The position numbers and the translations under genes were made by a program. A model generated the notes under the pieces. The model was not told the DNA's origin. It did not search any database and saw only the letters and a list, made by a program, of their open reading frames with translations. This document shows positions 24,707 through 34,390 of a stretch of 64,000 bases of DNA, one piece after another (within the stretch, counting starts at the first letter, position 1; each line of letters opens with the position of its first letter). Origin of the DNA: Paenibacillus_E sp042676385. GTDB taxonomy: Bacteria > Bacillota > Bacilli > Paenibacillales > NBRC-103111. The DNA lies in contig NZ_JBHTHA010000014.1 of the NCBI RefSeq assembly GCF_042676385.1, forward strand, positions 62,001 to 126,000, written 5' to 3'.

Positions 24707-27186
24707 ATATTTGGCAGATCGCATGGCGTAACTTAATGCGCCGAAAACTTCGAACCCTGCTCACATTTCTATCGATCGTCATTGGCGTAGCCTCTTCGTT
24801 TGCGGTGACCGCTTCCGTCGATACCGCCAAGCGAACGTTTCCGCTGTATTTGAAAGCGGCTTTCGGCAAAGCGGATTATCTCATCTCAGGTACGGAAGCC
24901 TACATGCCGGAAGATGTTTACAATGACGTCGAAACAATGAACAATACGGCATCTGTCGCCGTGTTGAAGCAAAATACGAAGCTTCATGTAGAAAAAGAAG
25001 GGATTTCCGCCATCCAAAAAAGGGTGGAGCTGAGCGGTTACTCGAGACTGGATACGCCGCTTACAAACTTCAGCGTGGTCAAAGGAAGCTTGACGTCCGG
25101 CGGTGCCGTCATTACAGACAGATCGGCAATGGCGTGGAACGCCAACGTGGGAGATACGCTTTCCTTCGATACGGATCAGGGGATCAAAAGTATCCAAATA
25201 TCGGCCATAGTTAAGTACACGGTTGAGCTTATGGGGCCTTCCAGCTGGGGAATGGCGAAGTATCATCATTGGGCGGCAGCCGTGCCACTCTCCGTATTGC
25301 AGGAATGGTTCGGGTTGAATGGAAAAATTCAAAATGTTCACATCAAGTCTGTTCATGAATCCGACCGGAATGCGGTAGAGCAGCAAGTGAATGAGCTTGT
25401 AAAGCGTTACGGAAACATGTATATGCAGCCTGTTATGGTCGATTTCGGTTCCGTCAGCGAATCGGGAACCTTCTTTCTGGCCCTGTATGTAGCCGGATTT
25501 TTGGGCATCGCTCTCAGCGGGTTTATCATTTTCAACAGCTTGTACGTAAGCGTCAAAGAGCGTAAACAGGAATTTGCCGTTCTCAAGACGATCGGGTATT
25601 TACCTGAGCAGTTACGGGGGTTTGTCCTTGCCGAAGTATGGTTACTGTCGATCGCGGGAACGGCCGCCGGCTTATTGCTCGGATATGGATTCGGCACACT
25701 CTTAACAAAAGCGATCTACATGGTATTCAGCATCTATGACGAAGGTAGTAGCATGCTGCTGATCAAAGGCATTGCGGTTTCCGTATTGGCCGGACTGCTG
25801 GTTCCGTTCGCCGCCGCCCTGATTCCGATTCGCCAAGTCGGCAGGACCAGTGTGATTGATGTGCTGAGACCCAAACACTTCGAAAAGACGATCGCTCGCA
25901 AGTGGCAGGTTGCCACTGGGGTGCTGCTTATCGTTTCCAGCTTCTTTATCAAGCATTTGCTCCTGATCGTGCCTTTAATGCTTGGAGTGGCGCTTGTCTA
26001 TCCGTACCTGTTCAGCATGCTCATTGTTCTTTTGCGGCCTTTCTACCGGAAGCTATTCGGATTCAGCGGCCATATGGCTGAAAGCAATTTGAAGCGGAAT
26101 TTGGGACGCACCTCGATGACCTCAGTAATCCTGTGTTGGGGCATCGCGATGGTCGTTCTGATGAGCTCGATGAATTCGGCATTTATCCAATCTTATGAAA
26201 AAACCGTCTATTCCTCTTACGGCGGCAACCTGGATATCCGTTTTCATCATACCGAAAAGACGGATTTGGAGCAGTTGGAGAAAACTCCGGGCGTGGCCGA
26301 CGCAAGGATGTACTCGCTGTATTCCGCCATCTGGACCTTGAACGGCCAGCAGCGCAAGCTCCCAGTATTCGGCGTTGGAGAGTGGATCGACCGGTTCCCG
26401 TTATTTGCGGGTTCGGGCACATCGCGCAGCGAGCTGGTGAGACGGTTGAACCGTGATGAAATCATTTTGGATAGAATCGCCTATGCCGCTTGGGGCGGCA
26501 AGATTGGGGAAAGCATCGAGCTTGAGACGCTGCAGGGGAAGCATTCCTTCAAGGTTGTCGCCATTGTGAGCTCAATGAAAAACGGCGGTTACGGCGCTTT
26601 CATGAAAGAAGATTCCTTTCAAGAAAGCTTCGGGATCAAATACGCGAAGAACGCTTTGGTGCTTAATGACAACATAACCTCCCCGCTGCAAATGAGAGAA
26701 AATATTTTCAGCCGCTTCGGCGAAAGGATCGAGGATATGTTCGGCCCTGAAGATATCGTCTCCATGGTCGGTTCCATGTATGCCGGAACCTTCAATGTCA
26801 TCAACGGCCTTGTCATTGTATCGATCATCATTTCAGGCATGGGGATTACGAACACGCTGCTTATCAATATTATGGAGCGGATTCGCGAGCTTGGAATGAT
26901 GAGAGCTGTCGGGGTTACGCGCCGGCAAGTGATCCGGATGATCATGCTGGAAGGCTTCGGCATCGGACTCGCAGCCGCCGTGGTGGGTTGCAGCTTCGGA
27001 ATCCTATTGATCTATATCACCTCAACATTCCTTGAGATTCGTTCCTTGACTTACCAATTTGGAGTTTCTTGGATCATTGTCCTGTGCATAGGCATGTTCG
27101 GCATATTGGTAAGCTTGGTTTCCAGCTTCACGCCGGCATCCAGAGCCGCGAAAACCCGATTAAGCGAGGCGTTGCGATATGAATAA
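24703..27186 (+). CDS. ABC transporter permease (FtsX-type, duplicated)
   Basis: 827 residues with two FtsX domains. The first TM (around 18-38) precedes a large extracytoplasmic MacB-like core, followed by three TMs (around 260-375); a second set of TM plus periplasmic-type domain and three terminal TMs (around 690-820) completes the fold. The start is TTG in the TTGA overlap with the ATPase stop, preceded by a G-rich stretch. LRTLLTFLSIVIGV at the N terminus and IMERIRELGMMRAVGVTRRQ near the C terminus are typical of the family. Likely an exporter or membrane-stress machine; its substrate is unknown. Confidence 0.9.
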   Translation: MNIWQIAWRNLMRRKLRTLLTFLSIVIGVASSFAVTASVDTAKRTFPLYLKAAFGKADYLISGTEAYMPEDVYNDVETMNNTASVAVLKQNTKLHVEKEGISAIQKRVELSGYSRLDTPLTNFSVVKGSLTSGGAVITDRSAMAWNANVGDTLSFDTDQGIKSIQISAIVKYTVELMGPSSWGMAKYHHWAAAVPLSVLQEWFGLNGKIQNVHIKSVHESDRNAVEQQVNELVKRYGNMYMQPVMVDFGSVSESGTFFLALYVAGFLGIALSGFIIFNSLYVSVKERKQEFAVLKTIGYLPEQLRGFVLAEVWLLSIAGTAAGLLLGYGFGTLLTKAIYMVFSIYDEGSSMLLIKGIAVSVLAGLLVPFAAALIPIRQVGRTSVIDVLRPKHFEKTIARKWQVATGVLLIVSSFFIKHLLLIVPLMLGVALVYPYLFSMLIVLLRPFYRKLFGFSGHMAESNLKRNLGRTSMTSVILCWGIAMVVLMSSMNSAFIQSYEKTVYSSYGGNLDIRFHHTEKTDLEQLEKTPGVADARMYSLYSAIWTLNGQQRKLPVFGVGEWIDRFPLFAGSGTSRSELVRRLNRDEIILDRIAYAAWGGKIGESIELETLQGKHSFKVVAIVSSMKNGGYGAFMKEDSFQESFGIKYAKNALVLNDNITSPLQMRENIFSRFGERIEDMFGPEDIVSMVGSMYAGTFNVINGLVIVSIIISGMGITNTLLINIMERIRELGMMRAVGVTRRQVIRMIMLEGFGIGLAAAVVGCSFGILLIYITSTFLEIRSLTYQFGVSWIIVLCIGMFGILVSLVSSFTPASRAAKTRLSEALRYE

Positions 27187-27991
27187 AAGGCCCTTGTTTT
27201 TTCTCATGATGATCACGATCCTGCTTTTATCCGCATGTGGAACCAAACCTTCGTGGGAGAACGAAACCGTGACAGCCGCCAGCACGAGAATTTTATCGGA
27301 TGATGTGCAAGCAGTCTGGACGCTTGATGACGAACAAGCGTCCGGATCCGGCATGAAAAAGCTGATCCGGGTTGAGATCAAGAAAAAGGACGGCGGGCGG
27401 ATTGAAGATTTTGAGGTCAATCACGAAAAGCTGCTGCACTTGATGGTGATCAGCAAGGATTTATCTTACTTCAACCATATCCATCCCGATTATAAGGGGA
27501 ATGGTGTGTTCGAGATTTCGAATGACTTTCCTAGCGGTGGCGAATACAGGCTGATAGCCGATTTTAAACCAACGATTGGTGATGCGATGACGAAGATGAA
27601 ATGGGTTCGTATCGAGGGTGAAAGCGCGAAGTCCATCCCGATCGTCCCGGATACGAGTCTGGTCAAGACCATCGAAGGGAAGCGAGTAGAGCTGGCCATC
27701 GATCAACTGGCGGCGGCAAAAGAGTTGACGTTGAAGTTTTCCTTCAAGGATGAGAAAACCGGTCAACCGATTACTGACCTGCAGCCCTATTTAGGGTCAA
27801 TTGGGCACGTGGTGATATTAACGGAAGACGGAGAACAATATCTGCACGTACATGCGGATGAAGGTCAAGGCACGGGACCGGATGCGATTTTCGAGACATC
27901 GTTTCCGAAGAGCGGAACCTATAAAATATGGGGACAGTTTCAAAGAGACAATCAAGTGTTTACGGCATCTTATGTTGTGAAGGTTCCATAA
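27179..27991 (+). CDS. Lipoprotein with FixH/YtkA-like domains
   Basis: 270 residues. The lipobox LLLSACGT puts the lipidated Cys at about residue 20. Two similar beta-rich segments follow, each with His-rich turns: LLHLMVISKDLSYFNHIHPD (around 81-100) and GHVVILTEDGEQYLHVHADE (around 209-228). This pattern occurs in YtkA/FixH-like extracytoplasmic proteins and suggests metal (copper) contact, which is inference. The gene overlaps the permease by eight bases, so it is part of the ABC operon and may be its substrate-capturing or accessory subunit. Confidence 0.8.
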   Translation: MNKRPLFFLMMITILLLSACGTKPSWENETVTAASTRILSDDVQAVWTLDDEQASGSGMKKLIRVEIKKKDGGRIEDFEVNHEKLLHLMVISKDLSYFNHIHPDYKGNGVFEISNDFPSGGEYRLIADFKPTIGDAMTKMKWVRIEGESAKSIPIVPDTSLVKTIEGKRVELAIDQLAAAKELTLKFSFKDEKTGQPITDLQPYLGSIGHVVILTEDGEQYLHVHADEGQGTGPDAIFETSFPKSGTYKIWGQFQRDNQVFTASYVVKVP

Positions 27992-28278
27992 TTAAGCTTA
28001 ATCCCCAAGCATTATATTTTGGGATTTGTCGGTAGTTTATTTCGCTTTTTAATGATTCCGTATTTTTCCTCATTCGTGCACCTATGGAATATGTGAGACA
28101 GTTTTTCATGAACAAGGGCAATAACAGCATTATCAAAGCACTACGTAAAGATGCCTTCAATAAAGGTTTGCTAAGCGATTTATTCATATTTCATGCAAAA
28201 GAAGGTTCCTCTATGACCAATGGGGGAATCTTTTTCAAATTACTGGAAAATATATGATCGACAGAAAATTCCTGATCT
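27992..28278 (+). other. Intergenic stretch with a possible decayed coding remnant
   Basis: A frame on the plus strand from about 28036 to the TGA at 28255-28257 reads as protein-like sequence (RAPMEYVRQFFMNKGNNS, then ALRKDAFNKGLLSDLFIF), with an internal ATG at 28084, but it has no ribosome site and I cannot name a family. It is probably the tail of a lost gene. I see no clear terminator for the ABC operon. Confidence 0.3.
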
Positions 28279-28968
28279 TCACTCTAACAATCCTAACTCC
28301 ACATAAACCTTTTTCGAGACTACACCGTTCTGCGCTAAACGATGGTCTCTTTGAAATAGTTTTAAGGCAGTAGTAGTATTCGATCTAAACTTTCCATTAC
28401 ATATCCCTTTAAAGTAACCGGCACTCTTCAAACGGGACTGGATCAGCTGCACATCTCCCCCGACATCACCTTCCGCCAAATCCCTTGGTTCATGATTCGG
28501 ATCCCCCAATACATGCCCGAAAATGGTTACTTTTGTTCCAAGCGGAATCATATCAAATAATTCGATAACATCGCTGTTTCGCATGCGGATGCAACCGTGA
28601 CTCAGATGCTGCCCGATGGAAAACGGCTTGTTCGTTCCATGAATACCGTAAGTTCCCCAAGGAACATTTAAACCAAGCCAGCGTGGGCCAAAGGAAGTTC
28701 CCCAATTTTTCCCTTTGTAAACGACTTGATATTCCCCAACAGGTGTAGGAGTAGATGGATTGCCAACGGCGACGGGATATGATTTCAATTTCTGTCCCTG
28801 TGCCCGAACAACAAGTTGGTGCTGGTGCGGGTAAACTTCAATGGAATAAATGCCTTGGTCGGCCACAATTGGCAGCGCTGGATCAGCATAGACAGGGTTG
28901 TGACCAATTCCTAGAATCATGCTTAAAATCAGCAAAACAATTGCGGAGTAAAGTTTCATTCGATTCAT
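28279..28968 (-). CDS. L,D-transpeptidase (YkuD) with peptidoglycan-binding-like tail
   Basis: 229 residues. A signal peptide (around 1-28, ending NPVYADP) is followed by a YkuD domain (around 40-150) with the catalytic signature GIHGTNKPFSIGQHLSHGCIRM (active-site His and Cys). A C-terminal segment of about 60 residues (GDVQLIQSRLKSAGYFKGICNGKFRSNTTTALKLFQRDH-type, in parts) matches the PG_binding_1 repeat. The enzyme would make 3-3 peptide cross-links or modify spore/vegetative peptidoglycan outside the membrane. Fusion of a YkuD and a PG_binding domain with the binding domain last is common in Bacillales. Confidence 0.92.
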   Translation of the reverse strand: MNRMKLYSAIVLLILSMILGIGHNPVYADPALPIVADQGIYSIEVYPHQHQLVVRAQGQKLKSYPVAVGNPSTPTPVGEYQVVYKGKNWGTSFGPRWLGLNVPWGTYGIHGTNKPFSIGQHLSHGCIRMRNSDVIELFDMIPLGTKVTIFGHVLGDPNHEPRDLAEGDVGGDVQLIQSRLKSAGYFKGICNGKFRSNTTTALKLFQRDHRLAQNGVVSKKVYVELGLLE

Positions 28969-29130
28969 AAGATGTCACCATAAGAAAGTATTTCAAGATA
29001 TTCATCTAGGTTGTCCTCACGGCAGGTTTTGATTCCTATAATATGAGCATGATTTTAGATAATACGGACAAAAAGTCTTGTATATATTGTATAGATGAGT
29101 CCTGCCAAATTTCGAAAACAGGAGGGGATT

Positions 29131-31458
29131 ATGAACACTGTATCGGTTGGAAAAAGCATCCCCAGAAAGGAAACATGGGAGAAAGTTACAGGCCTCACCC
29201 AATATATGGATGATATTTCGAGACCGGGGCTTTTGCATGCCAAAATAGCAGTTAGCCCACATGCTCACGCCAACATCTTATCAATCGATACCTCAGAGGC
29301 TTGGAAAATACCGGGTGTGAGAGCAGTGATAACAGGAAAATATGATTCAATTTTGACGGGCTCACCACTGGCAGATCGGCCGCCAATCGCAATTGACAAG
29401 GTTAGATATTATGGCGAGCCTATCGCACTTGTTGTTGCGGATCAGGAATATACGGCCGAGTGGGCAGCTCTTCAGATCAAAGTGGAATATGAACTTTTAC
29501 CAGTCGTCCATTCCCCGAATGAAGCCTTGCAGAAAACTGCTCCGCTCATTCATGAACGTCTTGCCGAGTACAAGCGGCATGAAGAGGTTTACCCGGAGCC
29601 GGGAACAAACATCGCTAACCGAACCAAAATACGCAAGGGGAATTTAGAGGAAGGGTGGAAGAAGAGCGATCATATCATCGAGTTGCATGCTGCTTCGCCG
29701 CAATCGGATCATGCCGCGATGGAAACGCGGTGCAGTATAGCGGAGATTGGACCAGACGGAAAGGTGATTATCCATTCCGCTTCACAATCCCCTTTTGTCA
29801 TTCGCAGAGCGATTAGTCAATCGTTTCAAATTCCGCTTCATAAAGTCATCGTTCATACTCCTTTGGTAGGAGGAAGTTTTGGCGGAAAATCCGCAATTCA
29901 AATGGAATTTCTTGCTTTTTTAGCTTCCAAAGCCGTCGGAGGAAGAGCTGTGAAATTGATAAATTCCAGGGAACTGGACATGATCTCTTCTCCGGTACAT
30001 ATCGGACTGGAAGCCAGAATCAAACTTGGCTGTACGAATGAAGGAAGAATTGTTGCTGCGGAAATTTTATTTCTATATGACGGCGGCGCCTATTCGGACC
30101 GTGGAGTCGTCATGAGCCGCGCGGGAGCCGCCGATTGTACGGGGCCTTATCGAATCGATAACGTTCATTGCGACTCGTTATGTATGTATACCAATCATCC
30201 CTATTCAACCTCATATCGAGGATTCGGCCATCCGGAGCAGACGTTCGCCATGGAACGAGCAGTGGAATTATTGGCCAATCAAGTGAAAATGGATCCATTG
30301 GAGTTTCGTTTTCTGAATGCCATTGGACCGGGGGATACAACCCCGACGCAAACCTTGCTAGATCGAAGCAACGTAGGTGATTTGCCCATGAGTATCGCGA
30401 AACTGAAAACTTTGATCCACTGGGACGACCGTCCCCAAATTGAAACCGATGGTCATCTTATCAAAGCGAAAGGGGTCTGCTGTTTCTGGAAAAATTCAAA
30501 TACGCCAACAGACGCAGGGGCGGGAGCCGTCGTCGTATTTAATCCGGATGGGAGCGTGAATCTGCTTTGCGGTGCAGTGGAGATAGGTCAAGGCACGAGG
30601 ACGGCGCTTACTCAAATGTTGGCTGAACGTTTGCGCATGGATGACCGAATGATCCATATTTCTACGGAAATAAATACCGGGAAGGATCCCCAGCATTGGA
30701 AAACGGTGGCGAGCCGTAGTGCCTTTCTCGTTGGTAACGCAGTCCTGAAGGCGGCTGATGATGCTATCGAACAACTAAAAACTATAGCTTCAATGGTATT
30801 GAAATACTCGCCGGCCGAGTTGGATGTTGGAGTTGGCAGGGTTTTCCTGAAAAGTCATGACGAAGTCGGGGTAGAGATTGTAAAAATCGCCAATGGATAT
30901 ATATTACCAAACGGGGATACGATCGGCGGACAGGTGATCGGGCGGGGGAGTTATGCGATGCGAAATTTAACACCGCTGGATCCAGAAACCGGTAAAGGGA
31001 ATCCCGGTCCGGAGTGGACGGTAGGCGCCCAGGCGGTTGAAGTTGAATTGAATACAAGAGATTACTCTTATAAAATCGTCAGAGCGGCGACGGTGATTGA
31101 TGCCGGCAAGGTGATCAATCCGGATTTCGCCCGTAGTCAAATTACAGGCGGGATGAGTATGGGGTTAAGTTTTGCAAGCCGGGAGGCTTTTCTGTTTGAT
31201 CAACATGGGGTCATCATAAATCCGCAACTGCGAACTTATAAGCTGATTCGGTATGGAGAACAATCGATGTATCTGGTTGATTTTGTCGAGACGCCTCATT
31301 TGGAAGCGCCTTTCGGATTACGAGGAATCGGTGAGCATGGCTTAATTGGCATGCCGGCAGCATTGGCAAACAGCTTGTCAAGAGCTGTCAGTATAGGACT
31401 TAATAAGCTGCCACTAACGCCGGAATCCATATGGAGGGCAGTCCATGATACCGTTTGA
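29131..31458 (+). CDS. Xanthine dehydrogenase-family molybdopterin-binding subunit
   Basis: 775 residues, full length for the large subunit of molybdenum hydroxylases. The N-terminal aldehyde oxidase hammerhead (around 20-130; GLTQYMDDISRPGLLHAK) is followed by the two molybdopterin-binding halves. Cofactor contacts include GGSFGGKS (around 247-254), SYRGFGHPEQTFAMER, EIGQGTRTALTQ, and the active-site Glu in GLRGIGEHGLIG (around 730-741). The start is the ATG with AGGAGGGG upstream. It pairs with the 2Fe-2S subunit gene 51 bases downstream. Without a FAD subunit gene, it resembles isoquinoline 1-oxidoreductase-type two-subunit enzymes. Substrate unknown, probably an N-heterocycle or aldehyde. 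Confidence 0.9.
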   Translation: MNTVSVGKSIPRKETWEKVTGLTQYMDDISRPGLLHAKIAVSPHAHANILSIDTSEAWKIPGVRAVITGKYDSILTGSPLADRPPIAIDKVRYYGEPIALVVADQEYTAEWAALQIKVEYELLPVVHSPNEALQKTAPLIHERLAEYKRHEEVYPEPGTNIANRTKIRKGNLEEGWKKSDHIIELHAASPQSDHAAMETRCSIAEIGPDGKVIIHSASQSPFVIRRAISQSFQIPLHKVIVHTPLVGGSFGGKSAIQMEFLAFLASKAVGGRAVKLINSRELDMISSPVHIGLEARIKLGCTNEGRIVAAEILFLYDGGAYSDRGVVMSRAGAADCTGPYRIDNVHCDSLCMYTNHPYSTSYRGFGHPEQTFAMERAVELLANQVKMDPLEFRFLNAIGPGDTTPTQTLLDRSNVGDLPMSIAKLKTLIHWDDRPQIETDGHLIKAKGVCCFWKNSNTPTDAGAGAVVVFNPDGSVNLLCGAVEIGQGTRTALTQMLAERLRMDDRMIHISTEINTGKDPQHWKTVASRSAFLVGNAVLKAADDAIEQLKTIASMVLKYSPAELDVGVGRVFLKSHDEVGVEIVKIANGYILPNGDTIGGQVIGRGSYAMRNLTPLDPETGKGNPGPEWTVGAQAVEVELNTRDYSYKIVRAATVIDAGKVINPDFARSQITGGMSMGLSFASREAFLFDQHGVIINPQLRTYKLIRYGEQSMYLVDFVETPHLEAPFGLRGIGEHGLIGMPAALANSLSRAVSIGLNKLPLTPESIWRAVHDTV

Positions 31459-31509
31459 TGTGCTTCTCCGGCGGCTGATGGCGTAAACATTCTGGAAAGA
31501 AGGTGAAGC

Positions 31510-31974
31510 ATGCCATCTTACGATACCGCGCTAATCGTTAACGGGGAACAGCGAATGACTCGGGTAAGGGCTGCCGATACGCTCTTAGATATTCTTCGAG
31601 ATCATTTCGGACTGACGGGAAGCAAATCCGGATGCGACAATGGCGATTGCGGCACTTGTACGATCTTAGTAAACGGGCTTCCTATAAAAGCGTGCCTTAT
31701 GCTTGCCGTGGAAGCTGATGGGCTGCATATCACAACGATCGAAGGCTTGCGAAATTCGCCGGTGCTGGAAGCTTTTGTTCAAAAGCAGGCGTTTCAATGC
31801 GGATACTGCACACCTGGTTTTATTGTGAACTGTCATGGCCTGTTGAATGTTCATCCGAACGCGGATGACGAAACGATTCGGGTATGGTTGGAATCCAATA
31901 TTTGCAGGTGCATGTCCTACGAAGAAATTCATGAAGCGGTCAAGAGCGTCTTTAAGCCGAGAAACCGACCGTAA
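31510..31974 (+). CDS. Two-[2Fe-2S] subunit of molybdenum hydroxylase
   Basis: 154 residues, the usual size of the small subunit. The plant-type [2Fe-2S] motif SGCDNGDCGTC (around 38-48) and the second cluster QCGYCTPGF (around 97-105) with ICRCMSYEEI are all present. AAGGTGAAGC precedes the ATG. It passes electrons from the molybdenum centre; because no FAD subunit is encoded beside it, the electron acceptor is probably a cytochrome or other external carrier. It follows the large subunit, the reverse of many xdh operons. Confidence 0.92.
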   Translation: MPSYDTALIVNGEQRMTRVRAADTLLDILRDHFGLTGSKSGCDNGDCGTCTILVNGLPIKACLMLAVEADGLHITTIEGLRNSPVLEAFVQKQAFQCGYCTPGFIVNCHGLLNVHPNADDETIRVWLESNICRCMSYEEIHEAVKSVFKPRNRP

Positions 31975-31994
31975 ACTCTTGCAACCTCAGGGTT

Positions 31995-33026
31995 CTATGA
32001 GTCTTTATTGATAGATGTAGGGTCCTGGAAATCTTGAATAACTTGTTCAGCGTCCACATATAAAGCATTAGCGTACTGATAGTTCTCCATATGGGCAGGC
32101 ACTTTTATTTGCAGGACGGGGGCATTTGGAACAAAACCGTGAATGGCCGGGGCGGCTGAAAGGTTTTTCCATTCCTTTACAAGCTCCGCTAACGTGTTCA
32201 TATGATCAGCCCAAATCCGCTGATCCTCTTTTGTAAAACTGCCACTTTTGGACCATTTCATAAAGACTCGTATCATATCAGAAAGATTCCCATAGCCTAA
32301 CCGGAGCTGACTCAGTTGTCGGGACAGTTGGATCAACGTATTGCGTTTTTTTTGCGCGAGTGGATTATAACGCAGACTTTTTTCCGCCGTATCCCATTCG
32401 GTCGTCGCTTGATGAAGTTCTTGGAATAAGGATTGCAATTCTGTCTCCATCCTCTGAGCTTCACTCGAGGAGCACCCGTGTTCAACCCATTGGGCAGCGT
32501 TAACATAATGATTGGATAAATGGTCCGCGAAATGAATCAACTTTTTTGTTGCTTTGTTAACGGAATCGGGAGGGAAGATCAGCATTTGGATCAGCACCGC
32601 TACGATAGCTCCGATAACCGTATCGCGAATGCGATCGAGCGGATAGCTGGGCATCTTGCTTTGAAAGTACATGACCAATAAAATGCTGAGTGCGACTTGG
32701 ATCATAACAGCATGATCCAAATTCAACCGCGCAACAACGATAGCCCCAACAAGGAGCAATAGCCCGATGCTCCATCCGCTTAAACCGACATAAGGCGCTA
32801 CAGCCGCAGTGAAAAGAACGCCGGCGATCGTACCCAAAATTCGCTGCCATGCAAATTGCATGGATTTGGTAACCGTTATCTGTATGGTCAAGATGACCGT
32901 AAGCGGAGCCAGGTAAGGATGGTTAGATCCGGCCCATTTAGCGAATTGCCATGATAATGATGCAGCTAATGGGATTTTCCATACAACCGCATGATGATTC
33001 ATAAAAGCCCAGATTTTTCTTTTCAC
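31995..33026 (-). CDS. FUSC/aromatic acid exporter-family membrane protein
   Basis: 343 residues. Six hydrophobic helices occupy the N-terminal half (around 15-160), with the typical HPYLAPLTVILTIQ and QRILGTIAGVLF motifs of ArAE/FUSC exporters; the C-terminal half is a cytosolic, helical, charged domain of about 190 residues. The start is GTG with GGGGAT about nine bases upstream. Family members export aromatic carboxylic acids or act in stress efflux. It is convergent with the molybdenum hydroxylase, 20 bases away, and a strong hairpin lies upstream of it. Confidence 0.8.
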   Translation of the reverse strand: MKRKIWAFMNHHAVVWKIPLAASLSWQFAKWAGSNHPYLAPLTVILTIQITVTKSMQFAWQRILGTIAGVLFTAAVAPYVGLSGWSIGLLLLVGAIVVARLNLDHAVMIQVALSILLVMYFQSKMPSYPLDRIRDTVIGAIVAVLIQMLIFPPDSVNKATKKLIHFADHLSNHYVNAAQWVEHGCSSSEAQRMETELQSLFQELHQATTEWDTAEKSLRYNPLAQKKRNTLIQLSRQLSQLRLGYGNLSDMIRVFMKWSKSGSFTKEDQRIWADHMNTLAELVKEWKNLSAAPAIHGFVPNAPVLQIKVPAHMENYQYANALYVDAEQVIQDFQDPTSINKDS

Positions 33027-33110
33027 TATGTAGATATCCCCATTTTTTTAGTTGGACAAATTATGATTTTATTTTATGCCATTTTTACTTAATTATTAGT
33101 TAAAAAAAAC

Positions 33111-33143
33111 AGAAGGCTACCGTTCAATGATCGGTAGCCTTCT
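33111..33143. terminator. Strong symmetrical hairpin
   Basis: Perfect 12-base-pair stem AGAAGGCTACCG with a 9-base loop and A/T-rich flanks on both sides (TTAAAAAAAAC before, TTTAT after). It lies in the 170-base gap between the small minus-strand gene at 33198-33407 and the FUSC gene, so it probably terminates the former. Confidence 0.8.
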
Positions 33144-33197
33144 TTATCTGAAATGATTTTTTTCATCATGCCGGGCACGGAATGCTATATGTCAGCC

Positions 33198-33407
33198 TTA
33201 CCGAGTGCGGAAAAATACACCGATATTTCCTTGCTCAGTTATTGTAAACCCATTCTGAAGAAGGCATAACACTGCATCTTTTACTGGAGCCCCTATTCTT
33301 ATAAATCTTCTACACGGATTTGCACTTCCGATGATTCGGAATCTGCCAATGTTAGCAAAATTTCTTTTACTTCTGACGATAATCACTACATCTGGAAATT
33401 GGCTCAT
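33198..33407 (-). CDS. Small basic protein of unknown function
   Basis: 69 residues, basic, with no membrane segment; contains two Cys (SANPCRRFIR and LCLLQNGF region) and starts SQFPDVVIIVRSKRNF. A strong AAAGGAG lies nine bases upstream of the ATG and a terminator follows, which supports a real gene. I do not recognise the family. Its expression context (between DUF2935 and FUSC genes) gives no function. Confidence 0.55.
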   Translation of the reverse strand: MSQFPDVVIIVRSKRNFANIGRFRIIGSANPCRRFIRIGAPVKDAVLCLLQNGFTITEQGNIGVFFRTR

Positions 33408-33481
33408 GATATCAACTCCTTTGTATACAAGGGGATATCATATATTATTCAGTTTTATTTGGTAATTCTTGGACTTCAGAT

Positions 33482-34288
33482 TCAGGGTCTCGGAACTTGA
33501 TTTCCCGTTAAAGTTGCCTCAAACATATCGATAATGGATAAAAATCTTTCTGCTTCGCGAAACACGTGGTCTGCAAGTAATGGATGTATAATACTCTTGA
33601 TCCGACAAGCATCAATTAAATCTCGTGCTGTCTTTTTGAAATCCCTTAAGGAAGCAACAGAAACACGATTTTGGTCAAGGAATTGGTCAAGAAGCGGATG
33701 TGTCTGTGATTGAGGACGCATTCCACTTAAATCAATGGCTTGAAATAGAAGTTGGTCAAAATCGTGACTGAAATTTCGCGCTTGCTCCACGAGCTGACGT
33801 TCAGATGGGTCAAGAAGATGTCCTATGAACTTTGCGTGGTCAGCCATTATCCGTAAAAAGAATACATTTTCATCTATAATCGCATCAGGTAGCGGTTCTA
33901 ATCTTCCTGTGTTTAATTCTTCCAATCGATTTCTAAAATAATTAGCCTCTCTGCTAGTGTGGTCTACTAATAAAGGGAAATTGTTTGCGCCTGGTAGTTG
34001 ACAAGTTATAATCAGCCCTAAAACTTTTCTTTTAAAAGCCCAGATGTGTGTAGCTGCTGAATGCACTTCCATGTTAAAACGTCTAATCTGCTCAGGGTCA
34101 GTTACCTCAGTAAATGAATGGGATTTACCTTCAATTTGCTCAAAAATACTATAAAATTGATTTGCTTCTTGGATTAATTGGGTATCCTCACATCGGAAAC
34201 CCAGTTTTAGAAATAAGGAATGTTCTTTCATAATACGCGACCAAAATCGGATCTCATCCAATGAACGCGTAACGAACTCATTTGACAA
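33482..34288 (-). CDS. DUF2935 domain protein (ferritin-like/hemerythrin-like helical bundle)
   Basis: 268 residues with two repeated DUF2935 modules (around 10-125 and 140-260). Each opens with an LDEIRFWSRIMKEHSLFL- or ENVFFLRIMADHAKFIGHLL-type helix carrying conserved Glu/His and includes DHTSREANYFRNRL or DHVFREAERFLSI, a pattern of His/Glu residues that suggests metal binding in a four-helix bundle. The likely start is TTG after GGGGGTG. Common in Bacillales with unknown function. Confidence 0.85.
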   Translation of the reverse strand: MSNEFVTRSLDEIRFWSRIMKEHSLFLKLGFRCEDTQLIQEANQFYSIFEQIEGKSHSFTEVTDPEQIRRFNMEVHSAATHIWAFKRKVLGLIITCQLPGANNFPLLVDHTSREANYFRNRLEELNTGRLEPLPDAIIDENVFFLRIMADHAKFIGHLLDPSERQLVEQARNFSHDFDQLLFQAIDLSGMRPQSQTHPLLDQFLDQNRVSVASLRDFKKTARDLIDACRIKSIIHPLLADHVFREAERFLSIIDMFEATLTGNQVPRP

Positions 34289-34390
34289 ATTGAATACACC
34301 CCCCCATAAATCATTCGATTAACATATGTATAATCTTCGGGAAGGGGGTATATGCCAAATGTCGATAAAATAGGACAACTCAATTAATAT

